This document shows positions 33,994-41,656 of a DNA stretch of 64,000 bases, in pieces (positions within the stretch are counted from its first letter, which is position 1; every line of letters starts with the position of its first letter). The notes below the pieces were generated by a model. It ran no database searches. It was not told where the DNA came from and was given only the letters and a program-made list of their open reading frames with translations. The position numbers were made by a program, and so were the translations under genes. The DNA is from Candidatus Homeothermus arabinoxylanisolvens (GTDB lineage: Bacteria; Bacteroidota; Bacteroidia; Bacteroidales; Muribaculaceae), in assembly GCA_001689405.1 (NCBI GenBank), contig LUJO01000030.1, positions 1 through 64,000 of the forward strand. Reading direction: 5' to 3'.

Positions 33994-34578
33994 TTAAAAT
34001 ATCAGATAGTCCAAAAAATAAGGTCTGGCTCCGGATATAGGATATGCACGTGTATTAACTTTGCCGGTCCTTGGATTAATATATTTAGCTCCATCGCCTA
34101 TAGAGAAGCCATTAATATTAAAATAGTCAATGCTGTTGCTGTTATAATCAGATTTACCGGAACCGTGTTTTTTATCCATGTATTTGGCTCCTAAACGGCT
34201 GGCACTGGTTTCAAACCAACGATAACTATGAGGGATAGTGCTTAAACCGGCTGCGCTTAACAGGCTTGGTATGCCTACGATGTTTACGTAAGAAGGACCC
34301 ATAACCCAACTTTGCATGTAGTGTCCGTATTCGTGAACAAACAGATGGTCCCGCCAGTCGGCTGTATAGTTGTTAGGCCCGAACGACAGGTGGCCTATAG
34401 TGAAGGCCATATCGGAAAAGCCGGTTATGCCCGATATAGCAAGCATACCGTCCATATGAGTTACATTATCGACTTTACCTACATAGTTGAGTCCATGTGC
34501 TATAGAATTACCGACTATTGAATTAAATGCGCCCCATGTTTTTTTTGTGAAGCATAGGCAATAGACCGCCACGGTACG
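33994..34578 (-). pseudogene. Orphan Rhs/YD-repeat C-terminal toxin domain with HEYGH motif (truncated)
   Basis: About 192 residues are open, from just after an in-frame TGA at 34581-34579. The sequence TWGAFNSIVGNSIAHGLNYVG, then DHLFVHEYGHYMQSWVMGPS, ETSASRLGAKYMDKKHGSG and the final PISGARPYFLDYLIF resembles the C-terminal tips of Bacteroidales Rhs/YD-repeat proteins. HEYGH is an HExxH zinc-metallopeptidase motif. The whole YD-repeat shell is missing and the only start is a GTG with no promoter, so I read it as a displaced toxin tip. It could serve as a recombination donor for a full-length Rhs gene elsewhere. Three small lipoproteins follow as candidate immunity genes. Confidence 0.65.
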
Positions 34579-34615
34579 TCAGGACTGTTAGTTTAAGTAT
34601 TTTAGTCATTGGCTA

Positions 34616-34834
34616 TTAGGGTGTTGTGGCTATCAGGTTGAAGGTAGCGGTGTAGTCGGGTACTATCATGTAGATTATAAATAATGTCCATGCCAGTATA
34701 ATGACAGAGGAATAGATTATTGCCACTTTCCTACGCGATTTTATTGCCGCAACAAGTTGCTTTACTGCATTATATGATATTACAATAAAGACAATCGTGA
34801 GGAGCACGCCCAATATTATGTTTAATGTCGTCAT
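34616..34834 (-). CDS. Small two-helix membrane protein
   Basis: 72 residues with two membrane helices (NIILGVLLTIVFIVISYNAV; VAIIYSSVIILAWTLFIIYMI) joined by a basic loop KSRRK. It starts with ATG and precedes the Rhs-type fragment on the same strand. No family is recognised. It may be part of the toxin cargo or a chance survivor in decaying DNA. Confidence 0.5.
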   Translation of the reverse strand: MTTLNIILGVLLTIVFIVISYNAVKQLVAAIKSRRKVAIIYSSVIILAWTLFIIYMIVPDYTATFNLIATTP

Positions 34835-34953
34835 ATAGGTCTAAAGTCGTTAGGAACAATAAAAATGTAAGTTACGAAAAATATGATTTCATGAGCCGAG
34901 TTCAAGCTGATTTTTAACGAGATTGTAATATAGCCCTTTGCGTGCGATTTAAT

Positions 34954-35675
34954 TTATGGTATTATGTTGGACTGATAATAATTATTAATATAATTGTTAT
35001 TGAATATATCATATAAAGTTAACGTTTCAATTTCGTAGAGAAATGAGTAGATATTTTGTATTGATTGAATTAATTTCTCTTCAATCAAATCAAGTTTTTC
35101 TATAGTACGGTCATATTCATTAAAATTTATTTTAACAGCAAATAATAACTCTCTTTTGATATCAGCTTCTCTGATATATGAACATTTTGCTTCAATTAAA
35201 TAATTATAATAATCTGTTTCTTGTTGTAATCGTGACATAAGATGCCGTAATTTTTTATTTTCAAGATCATATTCCATTTTTTCTTTTGCTTGTTAATAAG
35301 ATAATAAGGCTTTTTTATATTGATTACCTTTCTCTTTTATATCTGATATTGGAATTGCGAAAGAAATGGAAATATTATACGAGGGCTTGCGCTTTGTCCA
35401 AATATTATTAAGACTATTTGATGATGCATTATTTCCAACACCAAGACTTAAAGAAGGAACTATCTTGCGATTATTTTTCGCTTCAATTAATGATTGATAT
35501 ATTGGGGCTAGATTCGCATTAACTAATTTATTTTGCGTGTCAATAAGTATACGTTCAATAGATTCTGGATCTATAGGTATTTGAGGGAGAGATGGGTATT
35601 TTATATGCTCGATGTTTAGATTAATACTATTTTTAAAAAAAGTACTAAATTCAATAAGTGCATAAAGAAATGCAT
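34954..35675 (-). pseudogene. TolC-like outer-membrane efflux protein, 5'-truncated with an internal stop
   Basis: Reading the minus strand from about 35670 gives ALIEFSTFFKNSINLNIEH, LVNANLAPIYQSLIEAKNN, IVPSLSLGVGNNASS and YNISISFAIPISDIKEKG, the pattern of the outer-membrane efflux family. After KKALLSY comes TAA (35295-35293); the same frame continues QAKEKMEYDLENKKLRHLMS through the helical second repeat to 34954. A CAA-to-TAA change would explain the stop. The 107-codon frame from 35277 is therefore the tail of this gene, not an independent one. The 5' half is replaced near 35675 by the end of a TPR gene. Confidence 0.65.
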
Positions 35676-36280
35676 GGCACTATCCGGGAAGCCAAGACAC
35701 ATATAATCATACGCAATATCTTTTAAATCATATCCCATAGCAATTGTGTCGTGCAATGATGAGGACAAGGCAAGTGCTTTTTTGTTTTCGGCGAGAGCTC
35801 TATCTAACATATTTTGACGATAGTATATCCCGGCGGATTGGGCATGGATGTAGCCGCGGAGTCGCGGATTGGCCGAGTCAGGGAGGGCTTCGAGGGCCTG
35901 ACGGAAATAGTCGAGGGCGCGAGGGGCGTCGCCGAGCTCGGTGTAGGCGCGTCCGCCGTAGTATAGGGCGAGGGGGAGGAGGGAGTCGCTCGGTCGCGAT
36001 AGTAGTCGACGACGGGGCGGATGAGGCTGTCGGAGGTGAAGGGCATGTCGGCTTTGTCGCGTGCTTTGACAAGGATAAGCCGATAGTGCATGAGCAGATT
36101 GTCGTCAGCGGCAAGCGCAGGGGCCATGGAGTCGAGCAGACGCAGGGCACTGTCGGGGTCGACGTCAGCTATGGCGCTTATGCGGTCGATCTCGCGGTGC
36201 ACGACCCGGTGGCGCCGGCTGCATGAGGCGGCGAGGGAGAGCAGTATGAGCGACAATATGAATGTGTACAATGTCTTCAT
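35676..36280 (-). pseudogene. TPR lipoprotein with frameshift and lost 3' end
   Basis: From the ATG at 36280 the frame gives a lipoprotein signal (LILLSLAASCSRRHR) and TPR-type helices (PDSALRLLDSMAPAL; LLMHYRLILVKARDKADM). Near 35995, after VVDYYRD, the meaningful reading moves to another frame: SDSLLPLALYYGGRAYTELG, ALDYFRQALEALPDSANPRL, HAQSAGIYYRQNMLDRALAE, then GFPDSAMHFFMHLL. It then runs into TolC-like sequence. A small indel plus a 3' rearrangement inactivated it. Similar TPR lipoproteins in Bacteroidales often precede LuxR-type regulators; none is present here. Confidence 0.65.
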
Positions 36281-36298
36281 GCAGGTCGGTGTCAGGGA

Positions 36299-36392
36299 CA
36301 AAGATACGAATAAGTCGAGTGCAAAAGCAAATAAAATGTGATTTTGCCAAGCGGAAGTATCTAAGACGCAGTCAACGATACGAATAAGTCGA
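36299..36392 (-). repeat. Second locus of the 74-bp promoter-bearing repeat
   Basis: CAAAGATACGAATAAGTCGA followed by the same body as the array at 32.5 kb, and then the start of a second unit at about 36376. On the minus strand the outer unit has TATCTTTG (36306-36299), 18 bases upstream of the TPR gene start; the second unit has the degenerate TATCGTTG. A GAGCCT-gcaa-AGGCTC hairpin like those at 2.2-2.35 kb follows immediately at 36393-36408. Confidence 0.75.
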
Positions 36393-36481
36393 GAGCCTGC
36401 AAAGGCTCGCTCGATTGCCACACGGCGTCAATGTTGGCGGTGACGTCGATACCACGGCGCCGGACGGCCGTATCTGACACG

Positions 36482-39400
36482 TCAACGGGAGGCTACGGCT
36501 ATTTTCAGTGAGGCGGCACGCGAGAAACTACCGTCACCGCACGCTATCGAGGCCCGGCATATGTAAACTCCACGCGGTACCGAGCGACCGGCCATGTCGG
36601 TAAGGGGCCATGTGACCGGAGCGGTGGTGAACATGTCGCTGCGTCCGGCCTGTACGGTAGACCACACAAGGCGTCCGGCCATATCGTATATGGTTATGGC
36701 GACATTGACACGCGAGTCGGGACGGTCATGGCTGATATAGAAGTTGACGCGGTCGACGGCCGGGTTGATGTCGACCTTCAGGTCGAGCAGGTCGGGTGCG
36801 AGCCCGCGTGCTACGGCGAAGTCAATGATCGCCTCGGAGTGATTGCCCGAAGTGTCCCACACGCGCAGGAGCAGAGTGTGGGGGCCGTCAGACAGGCCTT
36901 CGAGAGGATACTGAAGGGTGCCCGACGTAGAGTCGTCGCCGGGCGTGTAGTACATCGAGGGGTCGGGCAGACGCACGGAGCCGTCAAGGATGAGTGTGAG
37001 CCGGTGGCCTATGCCGGCGCCTGACAGATTGATGCCGGCGTTATCGGTGACGGTGGCAATGGCTACAGGCGACTCGTTGACAGCCTGACCGGAGCTGAAG
37101 CCCGGGCTGTTGAGATAGAAGGAGGTGATGACGGGAGGGTCGAGGTCGGCGGGGGCGGAGTCGTCATAGCCGTACACATAGAAGTCGCGGCACACACCGG
37201 CGGCGTCGCGCCCGTCGGAGGCCGACGCATACAGCGACAGCGCCGGAGGCCGGCAGTTGCCCGCTATTTCGGATGGCATGGCTATGTCAAACGAGAAAGT
37301 ACCGCGGCTTACGTCGGTGCGGCACACGTATAAGCGGTCGCCCTGCTCCTCAAATGTCAACCGTGGCGCGCCGTCGTGGCCCTGCCCGGTTATGCTGTGC
37401 TCGGCGTCATATAGCGTAGAGCGGAGAGTGCCGTCGAAATCGGTGACAGTGGCCCCGGTGCCGTCGGTGACACGCCCGCTTACCGTAACGCGCGACAGGG
37501 CGCCCACCACCGGGGGCGCATCGGCATCGGGCACCTCGCCGCCTATAGAGTCGATGACGGCATGAAGCCTCGGTTCGGCCACACGCAACGCCGGATCGCC
37601 GAGCAGCACGTAGCGCAACTTGTTGGTGTCGTTGTTAAGCAGAGTGTTTTTAGCCCGACGGAGCATCTCGCCGAGCGGCAGAGGCAGTCCGTCATCGCCT
37701 ACTGCCGACATCAGGGAGGCCACGGCGAGAGAAAGCGACAGGTTGCGCGCGGCATACACAGGACGGGTAGCGGCGACGGCGGCAATTATGCCTTCAGGGT
37801 CAAAGAACAACTGCTCGGCGCCCGATACCTCGGGGGTGTCCCAACGCAGAAAACTGCATGTAGCCGCATAAAGCACCGGAGGATGACAAAATCCCGGGGT
37901 GTCGAGGTCGGGCTTGGCGAGCAGCCCCTCGGAGGTCCAGCTGAAAGTGTTGGCATGTCCGGTGTACCACCACCAGAGGGCACCCTGCCGAAGCTGCCTG
38001 AACATGCGGTCGCGGGCATCACGGGCCACACGGTCGACGATATTGAATGCGTCGACGTAAACCTTTGTGTACAGACGTCGGTCGGCGCTGTCAGCGGCAC
38101 GCATCGCGCTGTATACGGAGTCCATCTGCAACAGGTGGGTACCGTTGTCGCCGTCATCGGCCGCCAGCACCAAATGATGCTTCCAGTCGCCGTTGTCACC
38201 GCCGTTCATGTAAGCGGCTATCTTGTCAACCGCGGCGGCGGCTTCGTTCGATGACGTGGCCGGTATGCGCCCGACGGCTATGCACAGCCTGTCGCGGCCG
38301 GGAGCTGCACCCGCACCGTCGGCAAGCAACGCGAGCATGTCGTCGCCCGTGTACGACACATAATCGTTGGCGCCCTCGACAGTCTGCCATATGGGCAGCG
38401 CGGGATAGCCTGCCGCCGCCGAGGCCGGAGTAAGACGACGGTGGTCATGGATGCCGCGGCCGAGCATAAGCGCGTAGCGGAGTTTGGAGCCGCCACGGTC
38501 GTAGTACATCTTCAGCATGCGGCGAAACGCCCCGAAGTCAGGGGTGCCTGACGAAAACTCATTGTAGACCTCGCCGTCGGTCACCACGGCCACTTCAAGC
38601 GGATCATCGCGGTTGTCGCGGTGCAGTTCGGCAAGCCTGCGGGCCTGTGGCAGAAAATCGCTGACGGTAAAGATGACCATGTCGGGCACGGAGGTGCCGT
38701 GAAGATCCTGTGGCGGCACTTCACCCACATATTCCGGAGCCGGCAACGGAGCGCCGGGCGTCCATGCCACATAGTCGCGGCGCCCCGGCTCGGTGGCGGT
38801 CCATAAAGCACGCGTACCGTCGACCGCATACCTGACAGGCTTTACCGATGCAGGGTCGGTCACGTCCCATAACATAGTGCTCTCACCCACCCCGTCGAGC
38901 GACATGCGCGCCGTCGGCGAACCGAAAGACAGATACCCGTCGCGCAGCCTCAGCCGCCTGCGGTAGTTGACCGTAATGTAGTCAAGGCGCGCGAGCCTTA
39001 CCGAAGCCCGGGGGGTAAATGTCACCGTGAGGTCAAGGCGTTCGCCGTCCACGTCGGCGGTGGCGGCAATGTCGCGCAGCGTGTAGTGGCTCTCAAGGTC
39101 ATTGGACGTCGAGGGTATCACCGACGCCTCGGTCACCGGAAGCGCAGTGCCGTTGACCGAAAAACTTACTGTCGACGAACCGCCCACCGTCTTGGTGGCA
39201 AACGCGCAGTTGAACCACATGTCGCCCCCGGCATTATCGGGAAGCGCGAAAGAGAATGTCTGCGACCGTTTGCGGGCGAAGTCTTCGCCAAGCAGCGTAT
39301 GGCCCGTATTGCCGCCCGAAATCAGTTCGCTTTCATGAAGCACCGGAGCGGTAAATACCGTGGCGGCCTCGCCGTCGACTCCCGGCGCTCCCGTAGCGTC

Positions 39401-39859
39401 GTCGCGGTCCTGACGGGAGTCGGTCTCGGTTATAAAATAGTATCCTTCGTCGGAGTAGTAATTGCGCTCACGGTCTAAGCGTCCGTCATAACCGGCCCTC
39501 CACTTCATGCCCGCCGCGGCGTAAAACACTATGCCCTCCTGAACCGCTTCGGCATGGACAGGCGGCAGGTCGTCGGTATACTCCGACGATGTAAGGCGGT
39601 CGCTTATCGGAAAGCCGCCGTAACCGTACACCGCCACCTTCGACGGATCAGAAAAGCCCCATTGCCGGAGCCGGTCGCGGGTTATAAGGTGAAGTCCGGA
39701 ACTTCCGACCTTTACTTTGACCCAACGCCCTGATGACAGCACAGAGTGCGCGGCGTATGTGTCGGGCGAAAATGCATGAAGGCCCGGCGCGAGCCATAAG
39801 GCCGCGACAAGCCACACCGCGGCCCAAGCCGCATGTATCGCACCGTGTCGGAGTATCAT
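36482..39859 (-). CDS. porU: PorU, type IX secretion system sortase (C25 family)
   Basis: 1125 residues from the ATG at 39859, just before the signal segment WAAVWLVAALWLAPGLHAFS. The catalytic C25 (gingipain-like) domain spans about 420-760: DMVIFTVSDFLPQARRLAEL, His in WWWYTGHANTFSW near 634 and Cys in LYAATCSFLRWD near 667. The C-terminus (DMAGRLVWSTVQAG; SVPRGVYICRAS) resembles a type IX sorting domain, retained in PorU. It cleaves sorting tails of exported proteins and attaches them to A-LPS at the cell surface. PorU is about 1100-1150 residues in the family. PorV is usually encoded next to it; here the neighbourhood is rearranged. Confidence 0.92.
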   Translation of the reverse strand: MILRHGAIHAAWAAVWLVAALWLAPGLHAFSPDTYAAHSVLSSGRWVKVKVGSSGLHLITRDRLRQWGFSDPSKVAVYGYGGFPISDRLTSSEYTDDLPPVHAEAVQEGIVFYAAAGMKWRAGYDGRLDRERNYYSDEGYYFITETDSRQDRDDATGAPGVDGEAATVFTAPVLHESELISGGNTGHTLLGEDFARKRSQTFSFALPDNAGGDMWFNCAFATKTVGGSSTVSFSVNGTALPVTEASVIPSTSNDLESHYTLRDIAATADVDGERLDLTVTFTPRASVRLARLDYITVNYRRRLRLRDGYLSFGSPTARMSLDGVGESTMLWDVTDPASVKPVRYAVDGTRALWTATEPGRRDYVAWTPGAPLPAPEYVGEVPPQDLHGTSVPDMVIFTVSDFLPQARRLAELHRDNRDDPLEVAVVTDGEVYNEFSSGTPDFGAFRRMLKMYYDRGGSKLRYALMLGRGIHDHRRLTPASAAAGYPALPIWQTVEGANDYVSYTGDDMLALLADGAGAAPGRDRLCIAVGRIPATSSNEAAAAVDKIAAYMNGGDNGDWKHHLVLAADDGDNGTHLLQMDSVYSAMRAADSADRRLYTKVYVDAFNIVDRVARDARDRMFRQLRQGALWWWYTGHANTFSWTSEGLLAKPDLDTPGFCHPPVLYAATCSFLRWDTPEVSGAEQLFFDPEGIIAAVAATRPVYAARNLSLSLAVASLMSAVGDDGLPLPLGEMLRRAKNTLLNNDTNKLRYVLLGDPALRVAEPRLHAVIDSIGGEVPDADAPPVVGALSRVTVSGRVTDGTGATVTDFDGTLRSTLYDAEHSITGQGHDGAPRLTFEEQGDRLYVCRTDVSRGTFSFDIAMPSEIAGNCRPPALSLYASASDGRDAAGVCRDFYVYGYDDSAPADLDPPVITSFYLNSPGFSSGQAVNESPVAIATVTDNAGINLSGAGIGHRLTLILDGSVRLPDPSMYYTPGDDSTSGTLQYPLEGLSDGPHTLLLRVWDTSGNHSEAIIDFAVARGLAPDLLDLKVDINPAVDRVNFYISHDRPDSRVNVAITIYDMAGRLVWSTVQAGRSDMFTTAPVTWPLTDMAGRSVPRGVYICRASIACGDGSFSRAASLKIAVASR

Positions 39860-39916
39860 AACAATATAACGTAACCCTGTGCGGGTATATTTTTTCGCCG
39901 GTTGAGAAATTTTGAT

Positions 39917-39924
39917 TAAATTTG
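39917..39924 (+). promoter_or_regulatory. -7 promoter element of the queuosine transporter gene (TAAATTTG)
   Basis: TAAATTTG matches TAnnTTTG. A start near 39931 places the whole riboswitch in the 43-nt leader. Confidence 0.6.
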
Positions 39925-39939
39925 CACCCGAAAACAACA

Positions 39940-39969
39940 CCGAGTGCTTGCTACCTCGTAAAAAACAAG
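39940..39969 (+). promoter_or_regulatory. preQ1-I riboswitch
   Basis: Stem CGAG (39941-39944) with CTCG (39955-39958) closes the loop TGCTTGCTAC. It is followed by the A-rich stretch TAAAAAA and CAAG (39966-39969), which pairs with CTTG (39947-39950) in the loop. This H-type pseudoknot with the GCTAC loop sequence and A-rich tail is the class I preQ1 aptamer. The pseudoknot tail ends four bases before the ATG of a queuosine-precursor transporter, so ligand binding should block translation initiation when preQ1 is plentiful. Confidence 0.85.
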
Positions 39970-39973
39970 AAAC

Positions 39974-40648
39974 ATGTCAAAAAACTCAACAACATTCACA
40001 CTACCGTTTCTGGTACTCACGGTGCTCTTCTGTGTGTGCCTCATCGTAGCCAATCTGGTCGAAATCAAGACAGTGGCGCTTGGTCCGCTGACAATTACGG
40101 CAGGTATGGTCGTATTTCCCGTAAGCTACATAATAAATGACTGCCTCGTCGAGGTTTACGGCTTCAAAAAAGCGCGCCTCGTCATATGGCTCGGCTTCAT
40201 GATGAACCTATTCGTCACGCTCATGCTGCAACTCGCCATCATACTGCCCGGGGCAGAGTCGTGGGGCGGACAGGAGGCCATGCAGGCCGTGTATGGCAAC
40301 GTCCCGCGCATACTCGCCGGATCGTTTCTCGCATTCATCTGCGGGTCGATAGTCAACGCATGGGTCATGAGCCGAATGAAAGTGGCGTCGGGGGGCCGCA
40401 ACTTCTCGCTCCGCGCCATTGTAAGCACACTATGGGGCGAAGGCACCGACTCGATAATATTTTTCCCAATCGCTTTCGGCGGCATACTGCCATGGACCGA
40501 CATAGCCCACCTCATCGTGGTGCAGGCGCTCATGAAAACCCTCTACGAAGTGCTCATACTACCCGTGACCATAGTGCTCGTAAAGCGCCTCAAGCGCATC
40601 GAGTCGCTCGACACCTACGACGAAGGCGTGACCTTCTCGCTCTGGTAA
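39974..40648 (+). CDS. yhhQ: Queuosine precursor transporter YhhQ (VUT family)
   Basis: 224 residues with six membrane segments (FLVLTVLFCVCLIVANLVEIK; ITAGMVVFPVSYIINDCLVEVYG; IWLGFMMNLFVTLMLQLAI; and others). The NDCLVEVYGFKKARLVIWLG and FRNF-type regions match COG1738, which imports preQ0/preQ1 or queuine for tRNA modification. The preQ1-I riboswitch directly upstream supports the assignment independently. The gene is divergent from porU and followed by a dead GH43 fragment. Confidence 0.93.
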   Translation: MSKNSTTFTLPFLVLTVLFCVCLIVANLVEIKTVALGPLTITAGMVVFPVSYIINDCLVEVYGFKKARLVIWLGFMMNLFVTLMLQLAIILPGAESWGGQEAMQAVYGNVPRILAGSFLAFICGSIVNAWVMSRMKVASGGRNFSLRAIVSTLWGEGTDSIIFFPIAFGGILPWTDIAHLIVVQALMKTLYEVLILPVTIVLVKRLKRIESLDTYDEGVTFSLW

Positions 40649-40896
40649 TACACGCAGGGCGTAGCCTACTCCGAGTCAGGCACTCTCGCCGGCCCGTGGA
40701 TTCAGCAGCAGCAGCCGGTGCCCCCCCTGACTTCGGTCACGGAATGCTCTTCAAGACACTCGACGGCAAGTGGATGATGTCGGTACACAGCCATAAAAAC
40801 ATAAACGGCTACTATCACCGCGTGCCCCATCTCTTCGACGTGGACATGTCGGGCGACAGGCTCGTCGTCAGTCCCGTTCCCCGCGGCTGTAAATGA
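40649..40896 (+). pseudogene. GH43 C-terminal remnant, frameshifted
   Basis: Directly after the yhhQ stop the plus strand reads YTQGVAYSESGTLAGPWIQQ. After a run of seven C at 40721-40727 the sense moves to another frame: DFGHGMLFKTLDGKWMMSVH, then RVPHLFDVDMSGDRLVVSP and a stop. These are the last strands of GH43 arabinosidase/xylosidase-type enzymes. The catalytic part is gone. It suggests a former hemicellulose-degrading locus here, removed by deletion up to the yhhQ end. Confidence 0.7.
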
Positions 40897-40935
40897 CTGT
40901 TATGGTCACTAAAATTACGGTTACGCGCTCAATGA

Positions 40936-41211
40936 TTAATTTTCAAAAAGTTCGGAATGTGAGCCAAGACGCACCAGATCAATACTGTCTGTATCAGGGT
41001 CAAACCATATCAACAAAAAATCGCTCTCTATATGGCACTCCATATAACCCGCATAGTTACCGGCAAGCATATGAGGATAATTTTCTGCAGGTATCGGCTC
41101 CTCATTCTGCAATAGTTTAAGTATCTTGAACAACTTTTCCAGCTTCCTCCTGTTATTTCGGAAACGTTTGTAGTCCTTCTTGTACCGTGTAGTCGGCCTT
41201 AGTTTCTTCAT
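40936..41211 (-). CDS. YafQ/RelE-type mRNA interferase toxin
   Basis: 91 residues. KKLRPTTRYKKDYKRFRNNR, HMLAGNYAGYMECHIESDFL and WFDPDTDSIDLVRLGSHSEL follow the YafQ branch of the RelE/ParE fold, with the catalytic His-Asp-His type residues (ECHI, SHSE). It would cleave mRNA on the ribosome. Its start overlaps the antitoxin stop (ATGA at 41211-41208), the standard antitoxin-first order. Confidence 0.88.
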   Translation of the reverse strand: MKKLRPTTRYKKDYKRFRNNRRKLEKLFKILKLLQNEEPIPAENYPHMLAGNYAGYMECHIESDFLLIWFDPDTDSIDLVRLGSHSELFEN

Positions 41212-41465
41212 AGGCCCATCGACTTCTCCATAGCTTCAATAGAAGACATATCCAGAGCCGGAGTATCGCGCAGCATTCCCGAACGCACCTCTTCCATCGC
41301 TTTAAGCGTTGTCTTGTTAGGAGTATGATAGGCGGCATCGATAAGCAGAGTCTCGACAAAATTATTAAGACTTCGGTTCTGGCATTTTGCCAATTCTTTA
41401 AGACGCTCAATCAGATCGACTGACAAACGGAAACTTTGGTTCTTTTTCTGAATCGCTACATCCAT
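41208..41465 (-). CDS. RelB/DinJ-like ribbon-helix-helix antitoxin
   Basis: 85 residues. KKNQSFRLSVDLIERLKELA and NRSLNNFVETLLIDAAY form a ribbon-helix-helix DNA-binding domain; the acidic C-terminal half would wrap the toxin. It is the first gene of the pair and should repress it with the toxin as co-repressor. A -7 box TAATTTTG lies 21 bases upstream. Confidence 0.85.
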   Translation of the reverse strand: MDVAIQKKNQSFRLSVDLIERLKELAKCQNRSLNNFVETLLIDAAYHTPNKTTLKAMEEVRSGMLRDTPALDMSSIEAMEKSMGL

Positions 41466-41485
41466 GGTTGTAATATTTTATAATA

Positions 41486-41493
41486 CAAAATTA
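41486..41493 (-). promoter_or_regulatory. -7 promoter element of the toxin-antitoxin pair (TAATTTTG)
   Basis: On the minus strand TAATTTTG matches TAnnTTTG, about 21 bases upstream of the antitoxin ATG, in AT-rich DNA that could hold the antitoxin operator. Confidence 0.5.
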
Positions 41494-41573
41494 ATCATTT
41501 TATATTATAAATACAACATATATGCATTACATGTTCCATAAACTCATCGACTTGTTCGCGTTTTTTTATTTTT

Positions 41574-41638
41574 CTTAGATACTTTATTTCGGCATTATCC
41601 GAATATTTTGCATTGCTCTCGACTTATTTGTATCTTTG
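41574..41638 (+). repeat. Inverted copy of the 74-bp promoter repeat, driving the steroid-reductase operon
   Basis: CTTAGATACTT at 41574 through GCTCTCGACTTATTTGTATC to TTTG at 41638 aligns over its full length with the repeat units at 32.5 and 36.3 kb, with scattered mismatches in the middle. It carries an intact -7 box TATCTTTG (41631-41638), 18 bases upstream of the first operon ATG. It is thus the probable promoter of the four-gene operon that follows. Confidence 0.7.
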
Positions 41639-41656
41639 CTAATAAACCGTTACGCG

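Noticed and set aside
34954..35277. Stand-alone 107-residue coiled-coil gene
   Set aside because: It is in frame with the upstream TolC-like reading across a single TAA, so it is the tail of a broken efflux gene.
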